A stretch of DNA of 46,732 nt. Source: Endomicrobiellum devescovinae. Its GTDB lineage: Bacteria; Elusimicrobiota; Endomicrobiia; Endomicrobiales; Endomicrobiaceae. The notes beneath the pieces were generated by a model. It searched no databases and was not told where the DNA came from. It was given only the letters and a program-made list of their open reading frames with translations. The translations under genes were made by a program, and so were the position numbers. The stretch is taken from assembly GCA_031255495.1 (NCBI GenBank), contig JAIRSK010000010.1, positions 1 to 46,732 of the forward strand. The letters are read 5' to 3'. Below are positions 8,707 through 18,046 of this stretch, one piece after another. Positions within the stretch are counted from its first letter, which is position 1. Every line of letters starts with the position of its first letter.

Positions 8707-11700
8707 GTGTTAGAGGATAAAATTCCTGATTCAGGAGCTAACAACGAGGTGCAATTTGTTAATTGTTATGTTGATGTAGATAGCGACACTTATACCGGAT
8801 CCACAATCTATAAATTTATAAATGCAACTATAGACATGGATTTTGAAGATGAAGGGCATTTTGATTATGACATACAACCATCAACAAGGATAGTGCAGTT
8901 TGATAATCTAGTAACATCTAACACCGTTTTGAATACTACTATAGTGATGGCATCTTCTACTGCATCAGGGTCAATGTTAAGGGTAAACAATAATCCGGGA
9001 GAAATAAACAAGATAAAATTAGGAGTAATAACAGTTGGGGAATTAAATGGAGAATCAGGACATATAGAGACGCATACAGTAAAGTTATTAGATCAAAATA
9101 TTGAATTTGAAAGTGATAGTGAAAGCACAATAGCGACATTAGCGTACGAGTATTTAATAACCATAGACCCTACTAATTCACAAAATGTAATAATTGATGC
9201 ATATAAAGTAACAAGTGGTGACAGTTTAAACAATATGAACACAAAAGAAGGCAACAGGGCATTAAAGTTTTCATTTGATAGTACAACTGATACGTACTAC
9301 CCAAATGCAGATTTAAGTAACATGGTGAGCGGAAGTTTTTATGTAGAAGGACATGATGATTTCAATGGAAAGAGCAAGATAGTAGCTATATCAAATAATA
9401 CAGAACAGAGAGTGTCTTTGTTTAAGATAAATCAAGAAGTAGATTTTCAGTTGATGAGAGTGGAGTTGATAAGTGCACAAGGAGAAAAAGGAGCTGCATT
9501 AGCGGTAGCTACAAATACCGCGAGTGTCCTTACTGTAGGTGTAACTTTTAATTCAAATACAGCAACAAGTGTAGGTGGTGGTGCAATATATGCATCAAAC
9601 GGGTCAAAGCTTGTTTTAAACAAGACGAGATTTATGGGAAACAGCGCAACAGCAGGTAATGGCGGAGCGCTTTATATAGATGACGGGTCAGAGATAACGT
9701 TCTCTGGCGAACTTCAAGTAACAGGCAATAGTGCCTCAGGCAATGGCGGCGCAATATATGTAAACGATGCAACATTAAATGTTGGGGTTGATACAACAAG
9801 TGCTAAAGTTTTTAGAGATAACACATCTGGCGGCGTATCAAATGCTATATATTTAGCAGGAAAGTCTGTAATAAATTTTGGAGCATCAGGAGAGAACGGG
9901 ACAATAAACATGTACGATGCAATAGCAAGTGAAGAAGGAAGTACTGGGGAAGTTAATTTAGATGGAGGGACAGTATTTAATTTACAAACAAATGGTGGAA
10001 TTGAGACAATAGTGCCGAATTTAAACATAAAAGGACAATCGCAGTTTAATATAATAGGAGAAACAGAAGTAAGAGCAAGTAGCAGTATAACTGTGGATAC
10101 AAATGCAACATTAAAAATAGATGGTACAGCTGGATACGGACTGCAAGTACATGTAGGAAATAGATTTGTGCATCAAGGATTATTAGAGATGAACTTATTT
10201 GGAGGGGCAGCTGCGGGGATGGATAGATTAAAATTGAAAAGTTTTGATTTGGCATCCTCTGATGATAGTAGTTATGATTCAGGAGATAGCGATTTAATAA
10301 ATGTAGATGGTGGACAAATAATTATAGAAGGAAGCAGCAAGTTGAGCCTAAAAACGAATGACGCATTTGGAAATTTGGCAACAGCCAAGTGGAGAGCTTA
10401 TAAGCTGATGAAGTACGGTAAAGAAGGAAGTTATGAAGGAAATTTTGGAACAATAACATTCGTAGGAGCCACATTACCAAAGAGTTACATAATGAGATAC
10501 GATTATTTAGATGAGTATATAGCGTTATTAGTAGAAGGATATGCGAGAGACAGGACAAAATTTGCATCACTAAACTTGTGTTTTAACCAAACGGAAGCAG
10601 CCAAGACATTGGATTATTTTTGTGATGAAGCATACAACGGAGAACCGGGAGCGATGTCAGCTAACTTGAGTGGGGACGCTAAAAAGTTAGGTGATAAGTT
10701 GCAGGATTTTATGAATGCATTGGACGATGGAGTTGAGGATATAACGCCACATGATATAGGGGCAGGAAAAAATATTGCTGGACTGAAGGATGCGTTATTT
10801 GATTTGTCTGGGTATTTTATAAGCAATGTGATAATAAGCAGAGCATATGATGACGCAAAGAGAGATGTGTATAACAGGATATATAATTATAAAGAATACG
10901 AAGAGCCTGCAAAGGGTATATGGGCGCAAGCAAAAGGAGCGATTATAGATACAGACAAAGATGGAGAGTCACCAAATACTTTTAAAATAAATAACACTGG
11001 GATGCTAGCTGGGTTTGACATGATGACAAGTTCAACAACAATGGCAGGTTTGTATGTAAAGCAGAACAAGAGTTCAATAAGTCAGGGAAGCGACTTGCAC
11101 AAAGGTGAAGTTAATAGTTGGGGTTTAGGTTTGTATGGCGGTATAGTTAAAGAGAAATACGATATAAAAGGATTAGTGTCATTTAGCGCAGACAATTACG
11201 ATACGACAAGATGTTTAAGATTTGAAAATAGACTAAAAGCTAAAGGACAGTTTAGTGGCGTCAGCGGGATATTAGATATAGAAGCAGGGTATAGGATAGC
11301 AATAGCAAGCAGTAGTGTATTAGGGAAAGTAAAACTAAGACCGTATGTGGGTGCAGGTTTAGCATTGATACACACGAATAGTTTTACAGAAAGTGGAGGA
11401 GATATATGGAATTTAGAAGTAAAGGCTAACGATTATGTTAGGACAGGATTAGTTGGAGGAATAGGTTTTACAGGACAAGGAGAAAAGTTTAGGTGGAATA
11501 TATCTTGTGGACTAGACTGTATGTTAAGTGGCAGAAATGAAGAGATAACAAACAGATTCACAGGAGGATATAGTTTGCCTAACGGTATAGGGAATAGAGA
11601 TTTTCGGTCAAGGAGCGTAACGCTAGATGCAGTAAGCGTTAGGAGCGATATAGGTTTTGGTTATTATGTGTTAGATGGGTTAGAGGCTTATTGCAGTGGA

Positions 11701-12162
11701 GATATAAAATGGTCTTCAATGGCAAAGGACATGTATGGAAATATAGGAGTTAGATACTCATTTGGGAAGTGCATAAACAAAAACATATCTGAAGTTAAGA
11801 CAGGAAATGATAAAATAAAACAGTTTAGGATAAATGCAGTACTATTTGAGTTTGGCAAGTCAGACATAAAGCCCGAGGCAGAAAAAGAGATAAAAGAGTT
11901 GGCAAAAAAAATAGGTAAGAAGTATAAGTTTGAGAAGATAAGAATAGAAGGGCATACTGATTCACATGGGAGTGATGCGTATAATAAGAAATTGTCGCTA
12001 GCAAGGGCGCATGCGGTGCATGAAGTATTTGCCAAATATGGAATACCAACAGCTAAAATAGAAAAGATAGGGCACGGAGAAAGCAAGCCTATAGATAGTA
12101 ACGAGAATGAAGAAGGAAGAGCAAAGAATAGGAGAGTTGAGATATTTGTGGACTTGTATTAA
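8707..12162 (+). CDS. Giant adhesin, C-terminal part: Pmp repeats, autotransporter barrel, OmpA domain
   Basis: The frame is continuous from 8617; GTG 8707 is only the first start-like codon and no Shine-Dalgarno supports it. In order it holds a beta-rich passenger with GGAIYAS, GGALYID and GGAIYVN repeats (about residues 285-360), a linker, an autotransporter-like beta-barrel (about 735-1,030, beginning KGIWAQAKGA, with alternating aromatic strands), and an OmpA-type peptidoglycan-binding domain (1,040-1,151). The last shows FEFGKSDI, GHTD, LSLARA and NRRVEIF, including the Asp and Arg that bind diaminopimelate in OmpA. A barrel followed by a periplasmic anchor is unusual for an autotransporter. 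Without the signal peptide this piece could not be exported, so the split probably inactivates the gene. Confidence 0.83.
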   Translation: MLEDKIPDSGANNEVQFVNCYVDVDSDTYTGSTIYKFINATIDMDFEDEGHFDYDIQPSTRIVQFDNLVTSNTVLNTTIVMASSTASGSMLRVNNNPGEINKIKLGVITVGELNGESGHIETHTVKLLDQNIEFESDSESTIATLAYEYLITIDPTNSQNVIIDAYKVTSGDSLNNMNTKEGNRALKFSFDSTTDTYYPNADLSNMVSGSFYVEGHDDFNGKSKIVAISNNTEQRVSLFKINQEVDFQLMRVELISAQGEKGAALAVATNTASVLTVGVTFNSNTATSVGGGAIYASNGSKLVLNKTRFMGNSATAGNGGALYIDDGSEITFSGELQVTGNSASGNGGAIYVNDATLNVGVDTTSAKVFRDNTSGGVSNAIYLAGKSVINFGASGENGTINMYDAIASEEGSTGEVNLDGGTVFNLQTNGGIETIVPNLNIKGQSQFNIIGETEVRASSSITVDTNATLKIDGTAGYGLQVHVGNRFVHQGLLEMNLFGGAAAGMDRLKLKSFDLASSDDSSYDSGDSDLINVDGGQIIIEGSSKLSLKTNDAFGNLATAKWRAYKLMKYGKEGSYEGNFGTITFVGATLPKSYIMRYDYLDEYIALLVEGYARDRTKFASLNLCFNQTEAAKTLDYFCDEAYNGEPGAMSANLSGDAKKLGDKLQDFMNALDDGVEDITPHDIGAGKNIAGLKDALFDLSGYFISNVIISRAYDDAKRDVYNRIYNYKEYEEPAKGIWAQAKGAIIDTDKDGESPNTFKINNTGMLAGFDMMTSSTTMAGLYVKQNKSSISQGSDLHKGEVNSWGLGLYGGIVKEKYDIKGLVSFSADNYDTTRCLRFENRLKAKGQFSGVSGILDIEAGYRIAIASSSVLGKVKLRPYVGAGLALIHTNSFTESGGDIWNLEVKANDYVRTGLVGGIGFTGQGEKFRWNISCGLDCMLSGRNEEITNRFTGGYSLPNGIGNRDFRSRSVTLDAVSVRSDIGFGYYVLDGLEAYCSGDIKWSSMAKDMYGNIGVRYSFGKCINKNISEVKTGNDKIKQFRINAVLFEFGKSDIKPEAEKEIKELAKKIGKKYKFEKIRIEGHTDSHGSDAYNKKLSLARAHAVHEVFAKYGIPTAKIEKIGHGESKPIDSNENEEGRAKNRRVEIFVDLY

Positions 12163-12190
12163 CTAGCATGGACATATATTCTAATGTAAT

Positions 12191-12222
12191 ACCCCAAGAA
12201 GATGCTTTTTGCTTCTTGGGGT
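12191..12222 (+). terminator. Hairpin after the adhesin gene
   Basis: An 11-bp perfect stem (12191-12201 with 12212-12222) pairs ACCCCAAGAAG with CTTCTTGGGGT around a 10-base loop. No T tract follows, so it may be a weak or Rho-aided terminator or an mRNA-stabilising 3' end. Confidence 0.6.
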
Positions 12223-12338
12223 GCTAGATTTCAGAGCTAAATTCTTGCTTTGAAGTGGATAGTTTGTTAGGATTTAAAAAGAGAAGAATTTTGCCGAACA
12301 TTAAAGTTATTTAATGTGTGTAAAGATACTCGCTTATA

Positions 12339-12367
12339 TTGTCAAAGAAAATTGATTTTATTATAAT
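12339..12367 (+). promoter_or_regulatory. Promoter of gatC-corA-gatA
   Basis: TTGTCA (12339-12344) and TATAAT (12362-12367) are spaced by 17 bases. Initiation near 12374 would give a leader of about 22 bases containing the GAGAGG ribosome site. Confidence 0.75.
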
Positions 12368-12395
12368 GCTTTCAATGTCAGTTTGAGAGGTACTT

Positions 12396-12683
12396 ATGTT
12401 AAAAGAAGAACTTGAGACCACAGCTTTTCTTGCTAGAATAGATATCAAAGAAGATGAAAAGGAAAAATATCTTGCAGATATTAACAGAATGTTTGAATAT
12501 GTTGAAGTTTTGCAAGAGCCAGACGTTACTGGTTTAAACCCTACGACGCATGTTACAGAGCTTAGAAATGTTTGGAGAGAAGATATTGTAAAACCGTGTC
12601 CGAGAGAAGTTATAGATCAAATGTTAAACAGTGCTCCTTTGAGAGAAGGATCTTTTTATAAAATTAAAAAGGTTATAGTATAG
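12396..12683 (+). CDS. gatC: Asp/Glu-tRNA amidotransferase subunit C
   Basis: GatC is the small subunit that clasps GatA and GatB in the complex that converts Glu-tRNA(Gln), and often Asp-tRNA(Asn), to the amidated form. The 95-residue length is standard. The N-terminal ETTAFLARIDIKEDE and the central PTTHVTELRNVWREDIV segments are family features. The start is set by GAGAGG five bases upstream. corA begins three bases after its stop, and gatA follows, so the complex is encoded in one transcription unit interrupted by corA. Confidence 0.93.
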   Translation: MLKEELETTAFLARIDIKEDEKEKYLADINRMFEYVEVLQEPDVTGLNPTTHVTELRNVWREDIVKPCPREVIDQMLNSAPLREGSFYKIKKVIV

Positions 12684-12686
12684 CCA

Positions 12687-13679
12687 ATGTTAAAAGCAAT
12701 CTATTCTATCAACGGTACAATTACTGCCACAGAAAATGTTTTGCAAGTTATAAAAGATTGCAAGAAGAAAACTGAACTTGCTTGGATTGATATACATCTT
12801 GAAAATCACGAGTTAACACACGATGAAACTTTACTTCTTTCTGAAGCTTTTAAGTTTCATGAGATGTCAATTGAAGATTGTCTTTTCCCGCAGTATTATC
12901 CAAAAATTGAGGAATTTGAAAATTATGTTTTTGGAGCTGTGCACGGCATACAGTTAAAGCCTAACTATTTCCAAGAATTTGAAGACAGCATCTACGAACT
13001 TAACTTCTTTGTTGGCAAAGGATTTATTGTTACTGTGCATACGGAAGAGCTTTTCTTTTTGGAAACTCTTTACGAAAAGGCAAAAGTCAGAACTCAAATT
13101 GAAATGAAAAGATTTGAAAACTTACTTTACAATATATTTAACAAAGTGGTTTCTAGTTACGAATTTACTCTTGAAAAAATTGACGACAAAATAGAGTCTC
13201 TTGAGGACGATATTTTAGAAGATCCAGAGACAGAAAATATGCAAGAAATTCTTGATACAAAAAAAGTAATTTTTGCTATGAGAAAGATAGCTGAGTCGCA
13301 GCAAGTAGCATATGTTTATTTTACAAGAGCTACAAACAATTTGGTCGCAAGAGAATATCTAGTATATTTCAGAGATATTTACACGCAGTGCGCAAGAATG
13401 AATCAGGCGATAGTTATGCGAAGCCAAATGGTGGTTAGCTTGATAGAAGTTTACATGTCCAGTGTTACTGTAAGGCTTACGGAAGTTATGAAATTTTTAA
13501 CAATCATCGCAACAGTTTTAATGCCGGTACTTATAGTGTCAGGATATTATGGAATGAATGTTCTTTTTCCTGAATACGCTATATTTGGACAAAAAGGAGC
13601 ATGGTTTTTTGCTGTTGGCTTAATGATTATAGCTATACTGGCAATGCTTATATACTTTAGAAAGAAAAAGTGGTTTTAA
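12687..13679 (+). CDS. corA: CorA-family magnesium/divalent cation transporter
   Basis: CorA forms a homopentameric inner-membrane channel for Mg2+. The 330-residue protein has the large N-terminal cytoplasmic domain, a long helical stalk (about 150-260), and two C-terminal membrane helices. The selectivity signature GMN is at residues 289-291 directly after the first helix, and the basic tail RKKKWF follows the second. It lies between gatC and gatA with three-base and five-base gaps, so it is probably co-expressed with the amidotransferase. No functional link between the two is known. Confidence 0.94.
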   Translation: MLKAIYSINGTITATENVLQVIKDCKKKTELAWIDIHLENHELTHDETLLLSEAFKFHEMSIEDCLFPQYYPKIEEFENYVFGAVHGIQLKPNYFQEFEDSIYELNFFVGKGFIVTVHTEELFFLETLYEKAKVRTQIEMKRFENLLYNIFNKVVSSYEFTLEKIDDKIESLEDDILEDPETENMQEILDTKKVIFAMRKIAESQQVAYVYFTRATNNLVAREYLVYFRDIYTQCARMNQAIVMRSQMVVSLIEVYMSSVTVRLTEVMKFLTIIATVLMPVLIVSGYYGMNVLFPEYAIFGQKGAWFFAVGLMIIAILAMLIYFRKKKWF

Positions 13680-13684
13680 TTACT

Positions 13685-15142
13685 ATGAACGAAATCTTAA
13701 AAATGAAAGTGAAAGAGTTAAAGACAAAAATTTGTTCAGACGAGATAAAAAGTGAAGATGCTGTAAAAGCATGTTTTGAACATATTAGAAAAGCCGAACC
13801 TAAAGTGAAAGCTTTTCTTAAATTAAACGAGGATCATTCCTTAAAACAAGCTGAGGAAGTTGACAATAAACTTAAATCAGGGGCAAAGTGCGGATTACTT
13901 GAAGGCGTTCCGATTGGTATAAAAGATAACATAATGGTCAAAGGCGAATCTATGACTTCGGCGTCTAAATATCTTGAAAATTATGTTTCTCCTTACGACG
14001 CTACGGTAATAGAAAAACTTAAAGATGCAGGTGCAATTTTTGTGGGAAGAACAAATATGGATGAGTTTGCCATGGGTGGCTCCACTGAAACGTCAGCTTA
14101 TCAAAAAACTGCAAATCCTTGGGATATTGAGCGGATACCGGGCGGTTCTTCAGGTGGAAGTGCTGCAGCGGTTGCTTCGGGAATGGTTCCGTTTGCTTTG
14201 GGTTCCGATACGGGAGGATCAATAAGGCAACCTGCTGGATTTTGCGGTATAGTAGGTTATAAGCCGTCTTACGGTTTAATAAGCAGATACGGCGCTTGCG
14301 CATTAGCATCTTCCTTTGACCAAATAGGAACATTTGCAAAAGATGTAACCGATGCAGCTTTGCTTACAAGCGTTATAGCTGGAAAAGATTATAGAGATCC
14401 AGTTTGTGAACCTAACGAGTGGATAGACTATACTAACGATATAGATAATCCAGATATTTTGAAAACTTTAAAAATTGGAGTGCCGAAACAACTTTTTGAC
14501 TATAAAATAGATTCTGAAATAGCAAAATATTTCAATGATGCCGTAAACAAAATAAAACTTGAGGGTGCGGAAGTTGTTGAGATTGACGTTCCAGCATATA
14601 AGTATGTTCCCGCACTGTATAAGGTAATTATGTGTGCGGAAGTTTCGGCAAATATTGCAACTTTTGACGGTATTCGTTATGGTTATAGATCGCCAAACGG
14701 TATAAACTTAAATGATGAATATGCAAAGTCAAGAGCAGAATCGTTAGGGTACGAAGTTAAAAAGAGAATATTGTTTGGAACTTATGTTTTAGGGGCAAAG
14801 AATTACCACAGATGTTACCATCAAGCTCAAAAAGTGAGAACATTGCTTATAAACCAGATAATTGATGCGTACAAAAAATGTGACTTTATATTTTCGCCTG
14901 CAACTTTGCAGATGCCTGTAAAATTTGGCGAGATTTTGCCTGAAGAATGCGATATTTTTCTTATAGCAGCAAACCTTGCAGGTCTCCCGGGAATTACTGT
15001 ACCTTGTAGTTTTACAAGTACGGGTATGCCAATGGGTGTACATTTTATGGGTGCAAGATTTTCTGACGCAAAACTTTTTAAAGTAGCCCGTTCATTTGAA
15101 AAAATCTCTGGATTTGACACAAGTAAATATCCTGTATTATAA
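13685..15142 (+). CDS. gatA: Asp/Glu-tRNA amidotransferase subunit A
   Basis: GatA is the amidase that releases ammonia from glutamine for tRNA-dependent amidation. The amidase signature GGSSGGSAAAVASG is complete, followed by SDTGGSIRQPA, and the catalytic lysine lies in GVPIGIKDN. I chose the ATG at 13685 (MNEILKMKV, 485 residues) over a GTG at 13670, because the latter overlaps corA and adds only five unsupported residues. No strong Shine-Dalgarno is visible, so translation may be coupled to corA termination. Confidence 0.96.
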   Translation: MNEILKMKVKELKTKICSDEIKSEDAVKACFEHIRKAEPKVKAFLKLNEDHSLKQAEEVDNKLKSGAKCGLLEGVPIGIKDNIMVKGESMTSASKYLENYVSPYDATVIEKLKDAGAIFVGRTNMDEFAMGGSTETSAYQKTANPWDIERIPGGSSGGSAAAVASGMVPFALGSDTGGSIRQPAGFCGIVGYKPSYGLISRYGACALASSFDQIGTFAKDVTDAALLTSVIAGKDYRDPVCEPNEWIDYTNDIDNPDILKTLKIGVPKQLFDYKIDSEIAKYFNDAVNKIKLEGAEVVEIDVPAYKYVPALYKVIMCAEVSANIATFDGIRYGYRSPNGINLNDEYAKSRAESLGYEVKKRILFGTYVLGAKNYHRCYHQAQKVRTLLINQIIDAYKKCDFIFSPATLQMPVKFGEILPEECDIFLIAANLAGLPGITVPCSFTSTGMPMGVHFMGARFSDAKLFKVARSFEKISGFDTSKYPVL

Positions 15143-15296
15143 AGAAATTAATGATTGTATGAAATAGATAAAGAATCTATTGATGCTCTGCCCTTCCTTA
15201 TGTATTTCTTACCAGAATAATTATTAGGATATTTTTTGTGAATTGTCGCAACAACTTTTTGGCAATATTTACTTTATATATAAACAGGATAAACAA

Positions 15297-16751
15297 ATGT
15301 CTAAATACGAAACAGTTGTAGGTCTTGAAGTTCATATGCAAATTAACACAAAATCAAAAGTTTTTTGTGAGTGTTCTACTCAGTTTGGAGCAGAGCCTAA
15401 TGCAAACACTTGCGTTGTATGTACTTCGCAGCCCGGAGCAATTCCAATTCTAAATAAAAAGGCTGTTGAAGCCATAGTTAAAACAGGGCTTGCTTTGGGC
15501 TTTACCATAAACAAACAATGTACTTTTGCAAGAAAGCAATATTTTTATCCTGATGTTCCTAAAAATTATCAAATAACGCAGTCTGAGCCGCCGTTGTGTT
15601 CAAAAGGTAAGCTCACAATAAATGTTGATGGTAAAGAGAAACTTATAAATATAACTAGGATACATCTTGAAGAAGATGCTGGCAAACTTGTTCACGAAAT
15701 AGGCAGCAGAAAACTTGATTATTCTCTTCTTGATTTAAATAGAGCAAGTGTTGGACTTATGGAACTTGTTACAGAGCCTGAGCTTAGTTCTCCCCAAGAA
15801 GCTCTATCATTTTTGACCGAACTTAAAAATATCGTTGAATATTTGTGCACTTCCGAGTGCAACATGGAAGAGGGAAAAATGCGTTGTGACGTAAACGTAA
15901 GCATACGTCCTGTTGGGCAAAAAGAGCTTGGTACAAGAGTAGAAATCAAAAATATGAATTCTATATCAGGCGTGAGAGACGCAATAGCTTACGAAGTTGA
16001 AAGACAAACTGAAGTTCTTGAATCAGGAGGTAAACTTATACAAGAAACAAGGCTTTGGGAAGCCGAAGAAGGAATAACAAAGTCAATGCGTACAAAAGAA
16101 GGAGCATTAGATTACAGATATTTTCCTGAGCCTGACTTGGTTCCTTTTGATTTGCCTGATTCTTTTATTGAAGATTTAAGAAAACAGCTTCCTGAACTTC
16201 CTAAAGTAAAAAAGAAAAGATTTATAAACGATTATGGTTTGTCAGAATATGACGCAGATTATTTGACTTCAACAAGAATGATCGCAGATTATTATGAAGA
16301 AACTTTGGAGGCTTTGCAAGATAAAAAAGCCGCAGCGAAACCTGTTGCAAACTGGATTTCAACTGAGTTAAATGCTAAGCTCAACGCTTCAAAAATAGAT
16401 ATTTCAGAGTCGCCTGTTTCAAGCAAAAATTTAGCTAAACTAGTGTCTCTTATTTTAAGTGGTGCTATTTCAGGTAAGATTGCAAAAACTGTTTTTGAAG
16501 AAATGTATGAGAAATCTTTAGACCCTGAAACTATAGTAAAAGAAAAAGGCTTAGCTCAAATCTCAGATGAGTCGGCGATTATGAAGATTTGCGATGAAGC
16601 TATTGCCGAGAGTCCAAAGGCTGTTGCCGAATTTAAGGCAGGTAAAGAAAGAGCTATCGGAGCAATAGTTGGGCTTGTCATGAAAAAATCTAAAGGACAG
16701 GCAAATCCTCAGATTGTAAATAAAATTCTTTTAGAAAAATTGAAAGCATAA
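15297..16751 (+). CDS. gatB: Asp/Glu-tRNA amidotransferase subunit B
   Basis: GatB binds the misacylated tRNA, phosphorylates its side chain and transfers ammonia. The start at 15297 gives MSKYETVVGLEVHMQI, the typical N-terminus, with an AGGA seven bases upstream; a TTG 54 bases earlier would add an atypical extension. Domain order is the GatB/GatE kinase core (to about residue 290), a linker, and the YqeY-like helical tail ending QIVNKILLEKLKA. Cysteines in VFCECSTQF and CVVCTSQPG match the zinc-binding site. A 154-base spacer separates it from gatA, and a terminator follows 19 bases after its stop. Confidence 0.96.
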   Translation: MSKYETVVGLEVHMQINTKSKVFCECSTQFGAEPNANTCVVCTSQPGAIPILNKKAVEAIVKTGLALGFTINKQCTFARKQYFYPDVPKNYQITQSEPPLCSKGKLTINVDGKEKLINITRIHLEEDAGKLVHEIGSRKLDYSLLDLNRASVGLMELVTEPELSSPQEALSFLTELKNIVEYLCTSECNMEEGKMRCDVNVSIRPVGQKELGTRVEIKNMNSISGVRDAIAYEVERQTEVLESGGKLIQETRLWEAEEGITKSMRTKEGALDYRYFPEPDLVPFDLPDSFIEDLRKQLPELPKVKKKRFINDYGLSEYDADYLTSTRMIADYYEETLEALQDKKAAAKPVANWISTELNAKLNASKIDISESPVSSKNLAKLVSLILSGAISGKIAKTVFEEMYEKSLDPETIVKEKGLAQISDESAIMKICDEAIAESPKAVAEFKAGKERAIGAIVGLVMKKSKGQANPQIVNKILLEKLKA

Positions 16752-16770
16752 ATGCGATATTTAGATTTTT

Positions 16771-16802
16771 AAAGGAGTCGCTTTTTTTGCGGCTCCTTTT
16801 TT
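16771..16802 (+). terminator. Rho-independent terminator after gatB
   Basis: An 11-bp stem (16771-16781 with 16789-16799, one G-T wobble) encloses a loop of seven T and is followed by a T run. Confidence 0.88.
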
Positions 16803-16841
16803 GTTATTTTAGCCTTTTAAATCTGCAGTATATTTTTATTT

Positions 16842-16877
16842 ATCATGTTTGACATGATTGCTTTAAAGCGTTAGAAT
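16842..16877 (+). promoter_or_regulatory. proB promoter with palindrome over the -35 box
   Basis: TTGACA (16849-16854) and TAGAAT (16872-16877) are 17 bases apart. The -35 lies inside a perfect inverted repeat, ATCATGT-TTG-ACATGAT at 16842-16858, which looks like an operator. Confidence 0.7.
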
Positions 16878-16913
16878 TTTGCGTAAAAGAAGAAGTTTTT
16901 TATAAGAGGTAAA

Positions 16914-18002
16914 ATGAGATTAGTAATAAAAGTCGGGACAAGCACGATTACATCTAAAGATGGTTTATTAAACAGAGAATATATATTTAATTTAGCACAG
17001 CGTCTTTCTGAACTTCAAGATGACAATCACGAAATTATAATTGTAAGCTCGGGTGCAGTCGGTGCGGGTAGAGCAAAGCTTGGCATGTGCTCTAATCCTA
17101 AAACCACAAGAGAAAAGCAGGCTTTTGCGGCTGTAGGGCAACCTTTGGTTATGAATGCATATTCAGATGCATTCATAAAATATGGGAAGACAGTCGCTCA
17201 AATTCTTTTAACTAGAGAAGTTTTTGATAAAAGGGCGGAATATATAAATGCTAGGAACACTTTGAATGTTTTAATACAGAATAAAGTGATACCTATAATA
17301 AATGAAAATGATACAGTGTCTATAAGCGAAATAAATTTTGGCGATAATGACACTTTAGCTGCGCTTGTCGCTGCTACCATAGATGCGGACAAACTTATAA
17401 TTTTTACAGACGTAGATGGTTTTTACAGAGGAAATCCAGCAACGTCTGAACTTATACCCAAAATTGATAAAATAACTGAAGACATAGAAAGCTATGCTAC
17501 AAGCGGTTCTTCAAGCGGGAAAGGCACAGGCGGAATGAAAACAAAAATCACTGCCGCAAAGATAGCTGCATCTTCAGGCGTAGAGACTGTTATAACCAAC
17601 GGTTCAAAGCTTAATTTGTTAAAAGACATTGTTTCCGATTGTCAAGCAGGAACTGTTATCAAAGCAGAAAAACAATGTCTTCAAGCTAAAAAATCTTGGA
17701 TAGCTTTTAGTAAAAAGTCTAAAGGAACTATATTCGTTGACAATAAAGCAGCTGATATTTTATTAAACAAAGGTAAAAGTTTGCTCCCTGCAGGTATTGT
17801 CAAAATAAGCGGGACTTTTCATAGGGGAGATGCAGTAAATATAGCTAATGCAGAAACCAAAAAGGACTTTGCCAGAGGGCTAACTAATTATGATAGCAGT
17901 GTTGTTGAAAAAATAAAGGGCAAAAAAAACATAGATATAAAGAAGATTATAGATACTGAAGAAGACGAAATTATACACAGAGACAATTTGGTTTTATTGT
18001 GA
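16914..18002 (+). CDS. proB: Glutamate 5-kinase
   Basis: ProB phosphorylates glutamate at the gamma position, the first and feedback-controlled step of proline synthesis. The amino-acid kinase domain shows VIKVGTSTIT at the start, SSGAVGAGR, NENDTVSISEINFGDND and TDVDGFY, then GTGGMKTKITAAK. A PUA domain fills about residues 270-355 (SKGTIFVDNKAADILL onward). The 362-residue length is normal for the two-domain form. An AGAGG site precedes the ATG. proA, often next to it, is not in the window; the gene has its own promoter and a possible operator. Confidence 0.95.
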   Translation: MRLVIKVGTSTITSKDGLLNREYIFNLAQRLSELQDDNHEIIIVSSGAVGAGRAKLGMCSNPKTTREKQAFAAVGQPLVMNAYSDAFIKYGKTVAQILLTREVFDKRAEYINARNTLNVLIQNKVIPIINENDTVSISEINFGDNDTLAALVAATIDADKLIIFTDVDGFYRGNPATSELIPKIDKITEDIESYATSGSSSGKGTGGMKTKITAAKIAASSGVETVITNGSKLNLLKDIVSDCQAGTVIKAEKQCLQAKKSWIAFSKKSKGTIFVDNKAADILLNKGKSLLPAGIVKISGTFHRGDAVNIANAETKKDFARGLTNYDSSVVEKIKGKKNIDIKKIIDTEEDEIIHRDNLVLL

Positions 18003-18046
18003 TAGAATCTCTTGTATTCTTTATAAGCTATTTTAACCATTGAGGA

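Noticed and set aside
5725..11069. Many long minus-strand reading frames inside the adhesin
   Set aside because: They mirror the repetitive coding strand, have low-complexity Pro/Leu/Ser composition and lack ribosome sites.
15157..15181. Terminator between gatA and gatB
   Set aside because: A 7-bp AATAGAT/ATCTATT hairpin exists at 15163-15181 but no T tract follows and the stem is very weak.
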